From the NCBI RefSeq assembly GCF_039631355.1, contig NZ_JBDIVF010000002.1, forward strand, positions 496,001 to 560,000: 64,000 nt of DNA, written 5' to 3'. The notes beneath the pieces were generated by a model. It was not told where the DNA came from. It saw only the letters and a program-made list of their open reading frames with translations, and did not search any database. The stretch's first letter is position 1. Each line of letters opens with the position of its first letter. Below are positions 40,510 through 48,195 of the stretch, one piece after another. The position numbers and the translations under genes are program-made. This stretch comes from Uliginosibacterium paludis. GTDB taxonomy: Bacteria > Pseudomonadota > Gammaproteobacteria > Burkholderiales > Rhodocyclaceae.

Positions 40510-42159
40510 ATGAATGCCATGCTTGAATACATCCGTCAGTACGCCGACACCATCCTTGACCGATATCGCGACCCCTATCACGGCACGCCGCTGTTCTTTG
40601 ACGGGATGAATACGCTGACCGGTGATCCGGTGAAGTGGCGGAACATGGAAGGCACCGACTGGGAGCCGTCGAACATCGCTTCGCAGCAAAACCTCTTTCG
40701 CACCCTGGCGGGGCTGTCCGCACTCACCGGTGAGAGCCGGTACAAGGATGCGGCCAAGGCGGCCATCAAGTGGCATTTCGACCATGCGGATTCCTCGGGT
40801 CTGCTGACCTGGGGCGGCCACTGCTTCCTCGATCTGAAGACGCTCGACACCGTGGGCCCCGAGGGCAAGAACAAGGTGCACGAGATCAAGCATCACTATC
40901 CGTTCTACGAGTTGATGTTCGAGGTTGATCCGCAGGCAACCGCGCGGCTCATCAAGGCCGAGTGGAACTGCCACATCGACAACTGGGAAACGCTCGAGCT
41001 CACGCGGCACGGCAGCTACGGCCGCCCGCTGCAGGAAAAGGGTTTCTGGGACAAACCCATGCACCGCGATCTGGAAATCCTGCGCGAAGCCAAGGGCCTG
41101 TCCTTCGTGAATATCGGCAATGACCTGATCTATTCCGCCGGCCTGCTGGGCCAGACGGTGCCGGGCGAAGAGCGTGCGCTGGAATGGGCCGAATTCATGG
41201 CCTGGCAATATGTGCGCACGCGTTACCCGGCAACCGGTCTGGGCTGCTACCAGTTCAACCGTCCGGTCAAGCGCGAAGAGGCGCCGACCGACGAGAATCA
41301 TCCGCAATTCACCTACTCCTTCTACGGCGATCGCGCCGAGCGCCAGTTCGGCCCGGAATACGGCGAAGTGGCCAAGGAGGCCTGGGTGCTGTTCAAGATG
41401 GACCCGGACGCCATGAACGGCCCCGAGGGCATCTACGGTGATTCCACGCTCGCCCAGCTCACGCTCGCCCGCCAGCTCGGCGATAAGGGGGAAACGCTGA
41501 AGAAGTGGGCGGTCGATGGCCTTGAAGCCTGGCTGCACTACGCCTATGTGCCGGAGACCAACGAGATCAAGCCGATGTTTGCCGATGGCAAGGATCTGAC
41601 CGGTCAGGTCTTCCAGCGTCGCGGCTTCTATGGCCGCAAGGGCTGGACCTTCGAGCGCAAGCCGATCAACACCATCGTCTTCCTCTCCACCGTGACGGCC
41701 TGGGCCATGACCGGCCGCGAGTCGCTCTGGCAGCATGTGGTCGCGATGGCAAAGAATTTCGGCCTGGGCGAATGGAATCCGGCGGACCCCAAGGCGCCCG
41801 GCGATCGGCTGACGGCCAGCAAGGCCGACGCGATCCTGCTTTTCGCCGTGCTCGAAGTGGCGCGAGCGACCGGTGTGTCCGCCTATCTCGAGCTGGCGAA
41901 GAGCATCGGCGAGCGGATCATGGAGCAACACGCCCATCGCGGCATGTTCCTGCCGAGCGACAAGCACATCTACTGCCGCTTCGACGATACCGACGCGCTG
42001 GCTCTGCTCACCCTGATTGCGACCGAACGCGGCTGCCCCGAGCTCGTGCCCGGTTTCCGTTCGCAGGGCGGCTACATTCACGGCGACATCCAGATCGAGG
42101 ATGGCAGCAAGAAGAACATCATGGACATCAAGGACATCTACCCGCTCACGATGGCCTGA
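40510..42159 (+). CDS. Cytoplasmic pectate lyase, polysaccharide lyase family 2 (PL2)
   Basis: The 549-residue protein has no signal peptide and the all-helical barrel pattern of PL2 enzymes, which cleave polygalacturonate from chain ends. The metal-binding residues reported for the Yersinia PL2 enzyme (two His and one Glu, 21 and 42 residues apart) have matching residues here at the same spacing: His 104 (WGGHCF), Glu 125 (VHEIKHHYP) and His 167 (TRHGSYG). It may degrade imported oligogalacturonides. ATG 40510 is used; a TTG two codons earlier is possible. No transporter neighbour is present. Confidence 0.82.
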   Translation: MNAMLEYIRQYADTILDRYRDPYHGTPLFFDGMNTLTGDPVKWRNMEGTDWEPSNIASQQNLFRTLAGLSALTGESRYKDAAKAAIKWHFDHADSSGLLTWGGHCFLDLKTLDTVGPEGKNKVHEIKHHYPFYELMFEVDPQATARLIKAEWNCHIDNWETLELTRHGSYGRPLQEKGFWDKPMHRDLEILREAKGLSFVNIGNDLIYSAGLLGQTVPGEERALEWAEFMAWQYVRTRYPATGLGCYQFNRPVKREEAPTDENHPQFTYSFYGDRAERQFGPEYGEVAKEAWVLFKMDPDAMNGPEGIYGDSTLAQLTLARQLGDKGETLKKWAVDGLEAWLHYAYVPETNEIKPMFADGKDLTGQVFQRRGFYGRKGWTFERKPINTIVFLSTVTAWAMTGRESLWQHVVAMAKNFGLGEWNPADPKAPGDRLTASKADAILLFAVLEVARATGVSAYLELAKSIGERIMEQHAHRGMFLPSDKHIYCRFDDTDALALLTLIATERGCPELVPGFRSQGGYIHGDIQIEDGSKKNIMDIKDIYPLTMA

Positions 42160-42181
42160 GTCGGCGTTCTGTCCCCTCAAG

Positions 42182-42213
42182 GGGCCGGTTTCCAGCAGGA
42201 GGCCGGCCCTTTT
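42182..42213 (+). terminator. Intrinsic terminator after the PL2 lyase gene
   Basis: A 7-bp GC stem (GGGCCGG / CCGGCCC, 42182-42209, loop of about 14) is followed by four T residues. It separates the lyase from the lipocalin gene, so the latter likely has its own promoter. Confidence 0.7.
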
Positions 42214-42252
42214 CACATCTTCACGCCGGCCCCTGGCCGCAAGGAGCATCGC

Positions 42253-42768
42253 ATGAAGCATCTGATCGGAACCCTGCTCGCCGCCATGTGGCTGGCGGGC
42301 TGCACCAGCCTGCCGCCGCAGGTCCAGCCGGTGCGCGGCTTCGAGCTGTCGCGCTATCTCGGCACCTGGTATGAAGTGGCCCGGCTGGATCACGGCTTCG
42401 AGCGCGGGCTCGACCGCGTCAGCGCCGAGTACAGCCTGCGCGAAGATGGTGGCGTGCGCGTGCTCAATCGCGGTTATGACACGGCCAACGCGCGCTGGAA
42501 GGAGGCGGAGGGCCGTGCCTATCCGGTGGGGGCGCCGGATGTGGGCCACCTCAAGGTGAGCTTCTTCGGGCCTTTCTATGGCGCCTACGGCATCTTCGAG
42601 CTCGATCCGGATTACCGCTACGCGCTCGTCAGCGGGCCGGACGTGTCCTATCTCTGGCTGCTCTCGCGCACGCCGAAGATCGACGAGGCGACGCGCCAGC
42701 GGCTGCTCGATCGCGCGGCGGCACTGGGTTTTGACACCCGCCGGCTGATTTTCCCCGCCCAGCCCTGA
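42253..42768 (+). CDS. blc: Outer-membrane lipocalin Blc
   Basis: The 171-residue lipoprotein has the lipobox LAGC (Cys 17) and the lipocalin signature RYLGTWYEVARLDHGFERGL, with the conserved GTWYE in strand A. Later strands include SFFGPFYGAYGIFELD and YLWLLSRTPKID, typical of Blc. Blc binds lysophospholipids and supports envelope maintenance in stress. An AAGGAG site precedes ATG 42253. It stands between terminators, so it is probably monocistronic. Confidence 0.94.
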   Translation: MKHLIGTLLAAMWLAGCTSLPPQVQPVRGFELSRYLGTWYEVARLDHGFERGLDRVSAEYSLREDGGVRVLNRGYDTANARWKEAEGRAYPVGAPDVGHLKVSFFGPFYGAYGIFELDPDYRYALVSGPDVSYLWLLSRTPKIDEATRQRLLDRAAALGFDTRRLIFPAQP

Positions 42769-42785
42769 GCGCTCTGCCAGACATG

Positions 42786-42816
42786 AAAAACCCCGCCGGG
42801 CGAATGCCGGACGGGG
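42786..42816 (-). terminator. Intrinsic terminator of purU
   Basis: A 9-bp stem with one bulged A (CCCCG-CCGG / CCGG-A-CGGGG, 42791-42816) is followed on the minus strand by five T residues. It lies just beyond the purU stop and between convergent genes, so it may also serve blc weakly. Confidence 0.8.
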
Positions 42817-42843
42817 TCTGGAAAGGCTCGCGGGCGAGGCGCG

Positions 42844-43707
42844 TCAGCGGAACACGACGGTCTTGTTGCCGTGCACCAGCACGCGGTCTTCGAGGTGGTA
42901 GCGCAGGCCGCGGGCCAGCACCGCCTTCTCGATGTCCTTGCCATAGCGGACCATGTCGTCGACTGAATCCGAGTGGTCGATGCGGATCACGTCCTGCTCG
43001 ATGATCGGGCCCTGGTCCAGCTCTTCGGTGACGTAGTGGCAGGTCGCACCGATGAGTTTCACCCCGCGTGCGTGGGCCTGATGGTAGGGCTTGGCGCCGA
43101 CGAAGCTCGGCAGGAAGCTGTGGTGGATGTTGATGATCCGGCCCGGGTAGTCGCGGCACATGTCGGGCGGAATGATCTGCATGTAGCGCGCCAGCACCAT
43201 CACGTCGCCGCGCACTTCTTCATAGATGCGGCGCACTTCGGCGTAGGCCGCGGGCTTGTTGTCGGCGGTCACCGGCACATGGTGGAAGGGAATGCCGTGC
43301 CATTCGACGAGGCCACGGAAGGTGTCATGGTTGGAGATCACGCAGGGGATCTCGATATCGAGCTCCTTGCTCTGCCAGCGCGAGAGCAGGTCGTAGAGGC
43401 AGTGTTCCTGCTTGCTGACCATCAGCACCACGCGCTTCTTCACCGCGCTGTCGTTGATCTTCCAGTCGTCCATGCCCAGCTCGTCGGCCAGCGGCCGGAA
43501 GCGCTCGCGGAACTCGGCCAGCAGATAGGGAATGGAATCCGCACGGATCTCGATGCGCAGGAAGTAGCGCTGCTGCTCGTGATCGGTGTGCATGTTGGAT
43601 TCGAAGATCCAGCCGCCGTGCTCGGCGATGAAGCCGGTGATGCGGGCGACGATGCCGGCCCGGTCGGGGCAGGAGCCTGTCAGCGTGTAGAAGCGTTGCG
43701 TGTGCAT
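42844..43707 (-). CDS. purU: Formyltetrahydrofolate deformylase
   Basis: The 287-residue enzyme hydrolyses 10-formyl-THF to THF and formate, keeping the one-carbon pool balanced and feeding PurT. It has an N-terminal ACT domain (about residues 5-80: TLTGSCPDRAGIVARITGFIAEHGGW) and a formyltransferase-type catalytic domain (90-287) with GRIINIHHSFLPSFVGAKPYHQA and CHYVTEELDQGPII. ATG 43707 is used; a TTG nine bases upstream overlaps the preceding gene. It follows the isomerase and thrH genes on the same strand. Confidence 0.94.
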   Translation of the reverse strand: MHTQRFYTLTGSCPDRAGIVARITGFIAEHGGWIFESNMHTDHEQQRYFLRIEIRADSIPYLLAEFRERFRPLADELGMDDWKINDSAVKKRVVLMVSKQEHCLYDLLSRWQSKELDIEIPCVISNHDTFRGLVEWHGIPFHHVPVTADNKPAAYAEVRRIYEEVRGDVMVLARYMQIIPPDMCRDYPGRIINIHHSFLPSFVGAKPYHQAHARGVKLIGATCHYVTEELDQGPIIEQDVIRIDHSDSVDDMVRYGKDIEKAVLARGLRYHLEDRVLVHGNKTVVFR

Positions 43708-43712
43708 GGCGG

Positions 43713-44075
43713 TCAATTCGGGATGATGGCTTTCGAGTAGGCGCCGCGATCCATGTCGAGTGCCTCGGCAGTGATCTGCACCGGTTGGGCGGTATTGTCG
43801 ATCACGCAGGAGCGCAGCGCGGCAACCAGCCCTTCGGTGATGGCACGCTTGACCGGCTGACTGCGGCCGTCGAGCAGATGCAGGCGGGCATGCAGGAAGC
43901 TGCCGGGCGCTGCATCGCCGACGAGAAAATCGTCGAAGCGGATCGCGCGGCTCTTGATGTGGTCCGGCACGAACTCACCGGAGGCTAGCAGCACGGTGTT
44001 CATGCGGTGCAGGGCCTGGGCCGGATCGAAGTCCGGCAACAGGTTGGCGGTGTATTCGAGGACGAGATGCGGCAT
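43713..44075 (-). CDS. 5-carboxymethyl-2-hydroxymuconate isomerase-family protein
   Basis: The 120-residue protein belongs to the tautomerase superfamily, CHMI branch. The catalytic N-terminal proline (Pro 2) is kept in MPHLVLEYTANL. CHMI acts in homoprotocatechuate degradation, but no other genes of that pathway are nearby, so the real substrate may differ. The remaining fold (ARLHLLDGRSQPVKRAITEGLV) matches the family. It lies 5 bp after thrH and 5 bp before purU, in a tight three-gene unit. Confidence 0.87.
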   Translation of the reverse strand: MPHLVLEYTANLLPDFDPAQALHRMNTVLLASGEFVPDHIKSRAIRFDDFLVGDAAPGSFLHARLHLLDGRSQPVKRAITEGLVAALRSCVIDNTAQPVQITAEALDMDRGAYSKAIIPN

Positions 44076-44080
44076 CGTGT

Positions 44081-44701
44081 TCAGGCTGCCTGGATGATGC
44101 GTGCCGCCGCCCGGTCGATTTCGGCGCGAAGGTCGGCATAGCTGCGCACGACCGGATACTGCGGGAACTCGCGCACCACATTCTCGGGCGGGTGCATCAG
44201 GATGCCGGCGTCTGCCGCGCCGAGCATGGCGGTGTCGTTGTAGCTGTCACCGGCGGCGATGACCTTGAAGTTCAGGCGCTTGAAGGCTTCCACCGCATGG
44301 CGCTTCTGATCCGGCATGCGCAGGTGGTAATTCACCAGCATGCCGTTCGCGTCGGCTTCGAGGCCGTGGCAGAAGAGGGTCGGCTGGCCCATCTGCGCCA
44401 TCAGCGGGCGGGCGAATTCATAGAAGGTGTCCGACAGGATCACGACCTGGTAATCCAGCCGCAGGGCGTCGAGAAACGCCTTGCAGCCTTCCATCGGACC
44501 CATCTCGCCGATGACTTTCTGGATGTCCGGCAGGCCCAGCTTGTGTTCGCGCAGGATGGCGAGCCGATACTGCATGAGCTTGTCGTAGTCCGGCTCGTCA
44601 CGTGTCGTGCGGCGCAGTTCGGGGATGCCGGTGCGTTCGGCGAACGCGATCCAGATTTCGGGAACCAGCACGCCTTCCATGTCGAGACAAACGATCTGCA
44701 C
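44081..44701 (-). CDS. thrH: ThrH-type phosphoserine phosphatase/phosphoserine:homoserine phosphotransferase
   Basis: The 206-residue HAD enzyme closely fits ThrH of Pseudomonas in length and motifs. The first motif is variant, CLDMEGVLVPE (Asp nucleophile with DxE instead of DxD), which is a hallmark of ThrH. Further motifs are VVILSDTFYEF and GDSYNDTAMLGAA. It dephosphorylates phosphoserine and can transfer the phosphate to homoserine. It starts with GTG at 44701 behind GAAGG. It heads a tight unit with the isomerase and purU genes. Confidence 0.92.
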   Translation of the reverse strand: MQIVCLDMEGVLVPEIWIAFAERTGIPELRRTTRDEPDYDKLMQYRLAILREHKLGLPDIQKVIGEMGPMEGCKAFLDALRLDYQVVILSDTFYEFARPLMAQMGQPTLFCHGLEADANGMLVNYHLRMPDQKRHAVEAFKRLNFKVIAAGDSYNDTAMLGAADAGILMHPPENVVREFPQYPVVRSYADLRAEIDRAAARIIQAA

Positions 44702-44774
44702 GATGAACCTTCACGAGAATTGTCGGAAACCCGGCATTGTACCCTTGCCGCCCGTGCAGACGGTCTGCGGGCGC

Positions 44775-45251
44775 TCAATTCACGGCCGGACAGCCGCAGT
44801 GCCCCCAGCCGCGCAGTTCGGTGCGCTGCCGGCCTGACCAGCGCAGCACGATCATGTTCGAGTACTCGGTGCCGTTGCAGGTCTTTGCCTTCGGCGAGCA
44901 GGTTTTCGTGACCTGGCTGGCGGTTTCCACGGCCCAGCGGGAGTAGGAGAACATCAGCGCCATCCGGTCACCGGGCCGGGGCGGTTCGTGCTGGGCGGGG
45001 AAATACTTCTCGTCGTAGAGGCGCAGCTTGCGCAGGCCGCCTTCTGCCTCACGGATGTAGGCGTACTGCTTTTCCTCTTCCCAGCTCCAGACGAGCAGGG
45101 GCTCGCCGCGCCGGGTGCCGAAGCTGCAGCCGCAACCGGCGGGAATGTCACGGGCGGCGAGGGGCTGCAGTGCCGGCATGGCGTCTGCCGCCAGGGCCGG
45201 CAGGCTCGCCGAGAGGCCCAGCAGGGCGGGAAGAAGGATCCGGATGTTCAT
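44775..45251 (-). CDS. Cys-rich secreted hypothetical protein
   Basis: I do not recognise the family. The 158-residue product has a Sec signal peptide (about residues 1-21, ending PALAAD) and six cysteines in the mature part (GCGCSFG, TCSPKAKTC, HCGCP), enough for three disulfides. The pairing of two Cys-x-Cys motifs at both ends of the mature domain is notable. No membrane segment follows. It is expected in the periplasm. Its ATG has a GGAG-type site. It stands alone. Confidence 0.7.
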   Translation of the reverse strand: MNIRILLPALLGLSASLPALAADAMPALQPLAARDIPAGCGCSFGTRRGEPLLVWSWEEEKQYAYIREAEGGLRKLRLYDEKYFPAQHEPPRPGDRMALMFSYSRWAVETASQVTKTCSPKAKTCNGTEYSNMIVLRWSGRQRTELRGWGHCGCPAVN

Positions 45252-45318
45252 GGCGTCTCCGCTGATTCGGGTTCGGCCACATTCTATGGCCGGCAGGATG
45301 CCGGGTTAAGATCGCGGC

Positions 45319-45501
45319 ATGGATGAGAACGCAGAAGACCCGCGCCCGCTGCCGCCGCGGGAGCCCGGTCCCTTCGACTGTTGCGGCAACGAATGTGGTG
45401 AGGCCTGCGTGTGGACAATCTATCGGCAGCTGCAGCGCCGCCATGAACGCGAGCTGGACGCCTGGCTGCTGCGCCAGCTCGACGCCGACGATCAGGGCTG
45501 A
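45319..45501 (+). CDS. Small oxidoreductase-like domain protein
   Basis: The 60-residue protein matches the short oxidoreductase-like domain family (Pfam Oxidored-like). The core PREPGPFDCCGNECGEACVWTIY has three to four cysteines that probably bind metal. Function in bacteria is unknown; the eukaryotic relative is mitochondrial. Its stop lies inside the 3' end of the convergent murB gene (10-bp overlap). The start at ATG 45319 fits the family N-terminus. Confidence 0.8.
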   Translation: MDENAEDPRPLPPREPGPFDCCGNECGEACVWTIYRQLQRRHERELDAWLLRQLDADDQG

Positions 45502-46514
45502 ACGGGCTCGATCTCCAGCCGTACACCGAATTTGTCGAGCACATCGGCCTGAACGGTTTCGGCGAGCTTCTGCACATCGAGCCGGGTGGCACCCCCCCGG
45601 TTGACCATCACCAGCGCCTGCCCTTCGAACATGCCGACCGGGCCGAGGTCACGCCCCTTCCAGCCTGCCTGCTCGATCAGCCAGCCCGCGGCGAGTTTCA
45701 TGCTGCCATCGAACTGGCGATGCGCCGGAATCGCCGGAAAGCGCGCCAGCAGCGCGTCATGCAGGCTCGCGCTGACCACCGGGTTCTTGAAGAAGCTGCC
45801 GGCATTGCCGATTTTTTCCGGGTCCGGCAGCTTGCGCAGGCGGATCGCGATGATGGCGTCGGAGACGTCCAGCGGCGTCGGATCGATGATGCCGCGGGCC
45901 GCCAGCTCCTTGGCCACATCCAGGTAGCGTGTCAGCGGCGTCCAGCGCTTGGGCAGCCGGAAAGTCACTGCGGTGATCGCGAAGCGGCCCGCGCCTTCAT
46001 GCTTGAAGAGGCTGTCGCGGTAGCCGAAGCGGCAGGCGTCGAAATCCATCGTGACCCGCGCCCCGCTGCGCAGATCGACCGTCTCGAGCATCAGCATGCG
46101 CTCGCACATCTCGAGGCCGTAGGCGCCGATGTTCTGCACCGGGGCGGCGCCCACCGTGCCCGGAATCAGCGAGAGGTTTTCCAGACCCGGCCAGCCCATG
46201 TCCAGCGTCCAGCGCACGAAGTCGTGCCAGTTCTCGCCGGCGCCGGCGCGCACGAAATGATGGTCGTCGTCGCTGCCGATCAGCTCGCGGCCACGGATCG
46301 AGATCTTCAGTACGATGTCATCGAGCTCGGCGGGCAGCAGCAGATTGCTGCCTCCGCCGAGGATCAGTGGCGAGCGGCTGCCGAATTCGCCGGCCCGCGC
46401 CAGCTCGGAGAGCTGTGCCGGCGTGATGATCTCGGCATAACGCCTGGCGACGCAGGGCAGGCCGAAGGTGTTGTACCGGTCGAGCGGAACGTCTTGCTGG
46501 AAGGTGACGGACAT
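45492..46514 (-). CDS. murB: UDP-N-acetylenolpyruvoylglucosamine reductase
   Basis: MurB reduces the enolpyruvyl group to give UDP-MurNAc in peptidoglycan synthesis. The 340-residue type-I flavoprotein has the FAD-binding region PLILGGGSNLLLP, the pyrophosphate loop GLENLSLIPGTVGAAPVQNIGAYG, the catalytic Ser in GNAGSFFKNPVV, and the final Glu in the C-terminal domain. ATG 46514 is used. The gene converges on the small oxidoreductase-like gene with a 10-bp overlap at the 3' end. Confidence 0.96.
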   Translation of the reverse strand: MSVTFQQDVPLDRYNTFGLPCVARRYAEIITPAQLSELARAGEFGSRSPLILGGGSNLLLPAELDDIVLKISIRGRELIGSDDDHHFVRAGAGENWHDFVRWTLDMGWPGLENLSLIPGTVGAAPVQNIGAYGLEMCERMLMLETVDLRSGARVTMDFDACRFGYRDSLFKHEGAGRFAITAVTFRLPKRWTPLTRYLDVAKELAARGIIDPTPLDVSDAIIAIRLRKLPDPEKIGNAGSFFKNPVVSASLHDALLARFPAIPAHRQFDGSMKLAAGWLIEQAGWKGRDLGPVGMFEGQALVMVNRGGATRLDVQKLAETVQADVLDKFGVRLEIEPVQP

Positions 46515-46538
46515 GAAGGTGCGGGAAACGGGTTTTGT

Positions 46539-46712
46539 TCAGCACACGGCGGTGCGCTGGACAAAACCCGCTTCATCGCGGCCACGACGCAGGAGCTGGC
46601 GCAGCGCGCGCTTGTCTGCCTGGCGGTTCGCCTTGCCGGATTTTCCGTGCGCACCGGCGCCGGATCGGCGTGCCATCGCGGGCACCACCGGATTGCGGGG
46701 TTTGTTCTGCAT
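46539..46712 (-). CDS. Small basic hypothetical protein (57 aa)
   Basis: A 57-residue, strongly basic protein: MQNKPRNPVVPAMARRSGAG then a Lys/Arg-rich stretch. Basic small proteins of this type (N-terminal KPRNPVV, then Gly-Ala-His and an Arg-rich tail) are familiar to me as unnamed conserved proteins in betaproteobacteria. AAGGAA six bases upstream supports ATG 46712. It lies 24 bp upstream of murB on the same strand and probably shares its transcript. Confidence 0.6.
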   Translation of the reverse strand: MQNKPRNPVVPAMARRSGAGAHGKSGKANRQADKRALRQLLRRGRDEAGFVQRTAVC

Positions 46713-46748
46713 GGGAGTTCCTTTCAAAAGGCCCGTTACCGGGTCGGG

Positions 46749-46964
46749 TCATTGGGCGGCGGCGTCCAGCTCCTTGCGCTGCGCGTCAGCCTGCTGGGTG
46801 GCGGCGTCGATCCGGGTCTGCACCTGCTTGAGGGTTTCCTGGCCCTGGCGGATCTCTTCAGCCTTGCCCTTGCCGGCCGCGGCAGCCGTCACGGCGGTTT
46901 CCGACACGCCGCAGCCGGCAAGCCAGCCCACCAGCATGCAGGATACACAAATCGTCCATTTCAT
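46749..46964 (-). CDS. Small lipoprotein (71 aa)
   Basis: The 71-residue product has a lipoprotein signal ending in LAGC (Cys 18) and then a short mature part of mostly helical, charged residues (KGKAEEIRQGQETLKQVQTR), likely a coiled coil. AAGGAG lies about 10 bases before ATG 46964. It resembles small unnamed lipoproteins common near murB/rdgC in related bacteria; function unknown. Upstream it is divergent from rdgC. Confidence 0.72.
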   Translation of the reverse strand: MKWTICVSCMLVGWLAGCGVSETAVTAAAAGKGKAEEIRQGQETLKQVQTRIDAATQQADAQRKELDAAAQ

Positions 46965-47061
46965 GATCGCGCACTCCTTGAGGGGATGAATGACCGCAGG
47001 CAAGCAAGGCAAGGCGGCAACACGTATCATCGCGCCTTTCGTTTCATTCCGGGTTTCTGCC

Positions 47062-47961
47062 ATGTGGTTCCGTAACGTTCAACTCTACCGCCTGCCCGAA
47101 CAGTGGGACATGACCGCTGATCGCCTGTCCGAACAACTCGAACGTCTCCAGTTCCAGCCTTGCGGCAGCCAGGATCTGGCCAGCTCCGGCTGGGCGCCGG
47201 TCGTCAACGAGTCGCTGGTGCACAGCGTCGGTGGTCAGTGGCTGATCGCACTGGGTGTCGAGCAGCGCTTGTTGCCGGCCTCCGTCGTCAAGCAGGTCTG
47301 CGATGACCGCGCCGAGGAAATCGAGGCCCAGCAGGGCTTCAAGCCCGGCCGCAAGCAGCTCAAGGAGCTCAAGGAAGCGGTGACCCAGGAGCTCCTGCCG
47401 CGCGCCTTCACGCGTCGCCGCAAGGCCTATGCCTGGATCGACCCGAAGAACGGCTGGCTCGCGATCGACGCCTCCAGCCGCAGCGCTGCCGAACCTTTCG
47501 TGGAAGCCCTGCACAAGGCGCTCGACGAACTGCCGCTCAAGCTGCTCAACACCGAACGCGGCCCGGCCGCGGCGATGACCGACTGGCTGGCCGGCGGCGA
47601 AGCGCCTGCAGGTTTCACCATCGATCAGGATTGCGAACTGCGCGCCGTGACCGACGAAGCCAGCGCCGTGCGCTATGTGCGGCACAGCCTCGAAGGCGAG
47701 GAAATCCGCGAGCACATCGCGGCCGGCAAGCAGGTCAGCAAGCTGGCGCTGACCTTCGACGACCGCATCAGCTTCATCCTGACCGACAAGTTCGAAATCA
47801 AGCGGGTGCAGCCGCTCGATACGCTCAACACCAAGGAAGAAGGCGACGCGAAAACCCGCGAAGAGCAGTTCGACGCCGACCTCATGCTGATGAGCCTCGA
47901 ACTCGGCAAGCTCTTCCCGGCGCTGCTCGACGCGCTGGGCGGGGAAGTGAAGACGATCTGA
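47062..47961 (+). CDS. rdgC: Recombination-associated protein RdgC
   Basis: RdgC is a ring-shaped dimer that binds double-stranded DNA and limits RecA activity. The 299-residue protein starts MWFRNVQLYRLPEQWDM and has the family segments LASSGWAPV, FKPGRKQLKELKEAVTQELLPRAFTRRRK-type basic region and the late DLMLMSLELGKLFPALLDALGG. ATG 47062 matches the family start; the frame runs further upstream without a ribosome site. It is followed by the heptamer-repeat region. Confidence 0.95.
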   Translation: MWFRNVQLYRLPEQWDMTADRLSEQLERLQFQPCGSQDLASSGWAPVVNESLVHSVGGQWLIALGVEQRLLPASVVKQVCDDRAEEIEAQQGFKPGRKQLKELKEAVTQELLPRAFTRRRKAYAWIDPKNGWLAIDASSRSAAEPFVEALHKALDELPLKLLNTERGPAAAMTDWLAGGEAPAGFTIDQDCELRAVTDEASAVRYVRHSLEGEEIREHIAAGKQVSKLALTFDDRISFILTDKFEIKRVQPLDTLNTKEEGDAKTREEQFDADLMLMSLELGKLFPALLDALGGEVKTI

Positions 47962-47987
47962 GCGCCTGCAGCACAGGACTCGGTCAC

Positions 47988-48031
47988 GAGGACTGAGTGC
48001 CGAGTGAAGTCAGCGCCGGCTGTGCCGGCGC
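47988..48031. repeat. Degenerate inverse heptamers and a perfect hairpin downstream of rdgC
   Basis: GAGGACT, GAGTGCC and GAGTGAA run head to tail (47988-48008). The first ten bases, GAGGACTGAG, are the exact inverse complement of the CTCAGTCCTC unit of the array 80 bp downstream, so the two can pair. A perfect 8-bp hairpin (GCGCCGGC / GCCGGCGC, 3-base loop, 48013-48031) follows without a T tract. Confidence 0.75.
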
Positions 48032-48080
48032 AATAGCACCCGAAACTTGACGGTCCGGCTCGCCAGACCATCATTTTGCG

Positions 48081-48186
48081 GTCCTCAGTCCTCAGTCCTC
48101 AGTCCTCAGTCCTCAGTCCTCAGTCCTCAGTCCTCAGTCCTCAGTCCTCAGTCCTCAGTCCTCAGTCCTCAGTCCTCAGTCCTCAG
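48081..48186. repeat. Heptanucleotide tandem array (GTCCTCA), 15 copies
   Basis: Fifteen perfect copies of GTCCTCA plus one base end only nine bases before the start codon of the deoxyribosyltransferase gene. The array is uninterrupted, as expected of a recently expanding repeat. The unit differs from the GGAGTCG array of the ars operon, yet unit length and position (immediately upstream of a start codon) are the same. Confidence 0.97.
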
Positions 48187-48195
48187 CGAAGCGAA

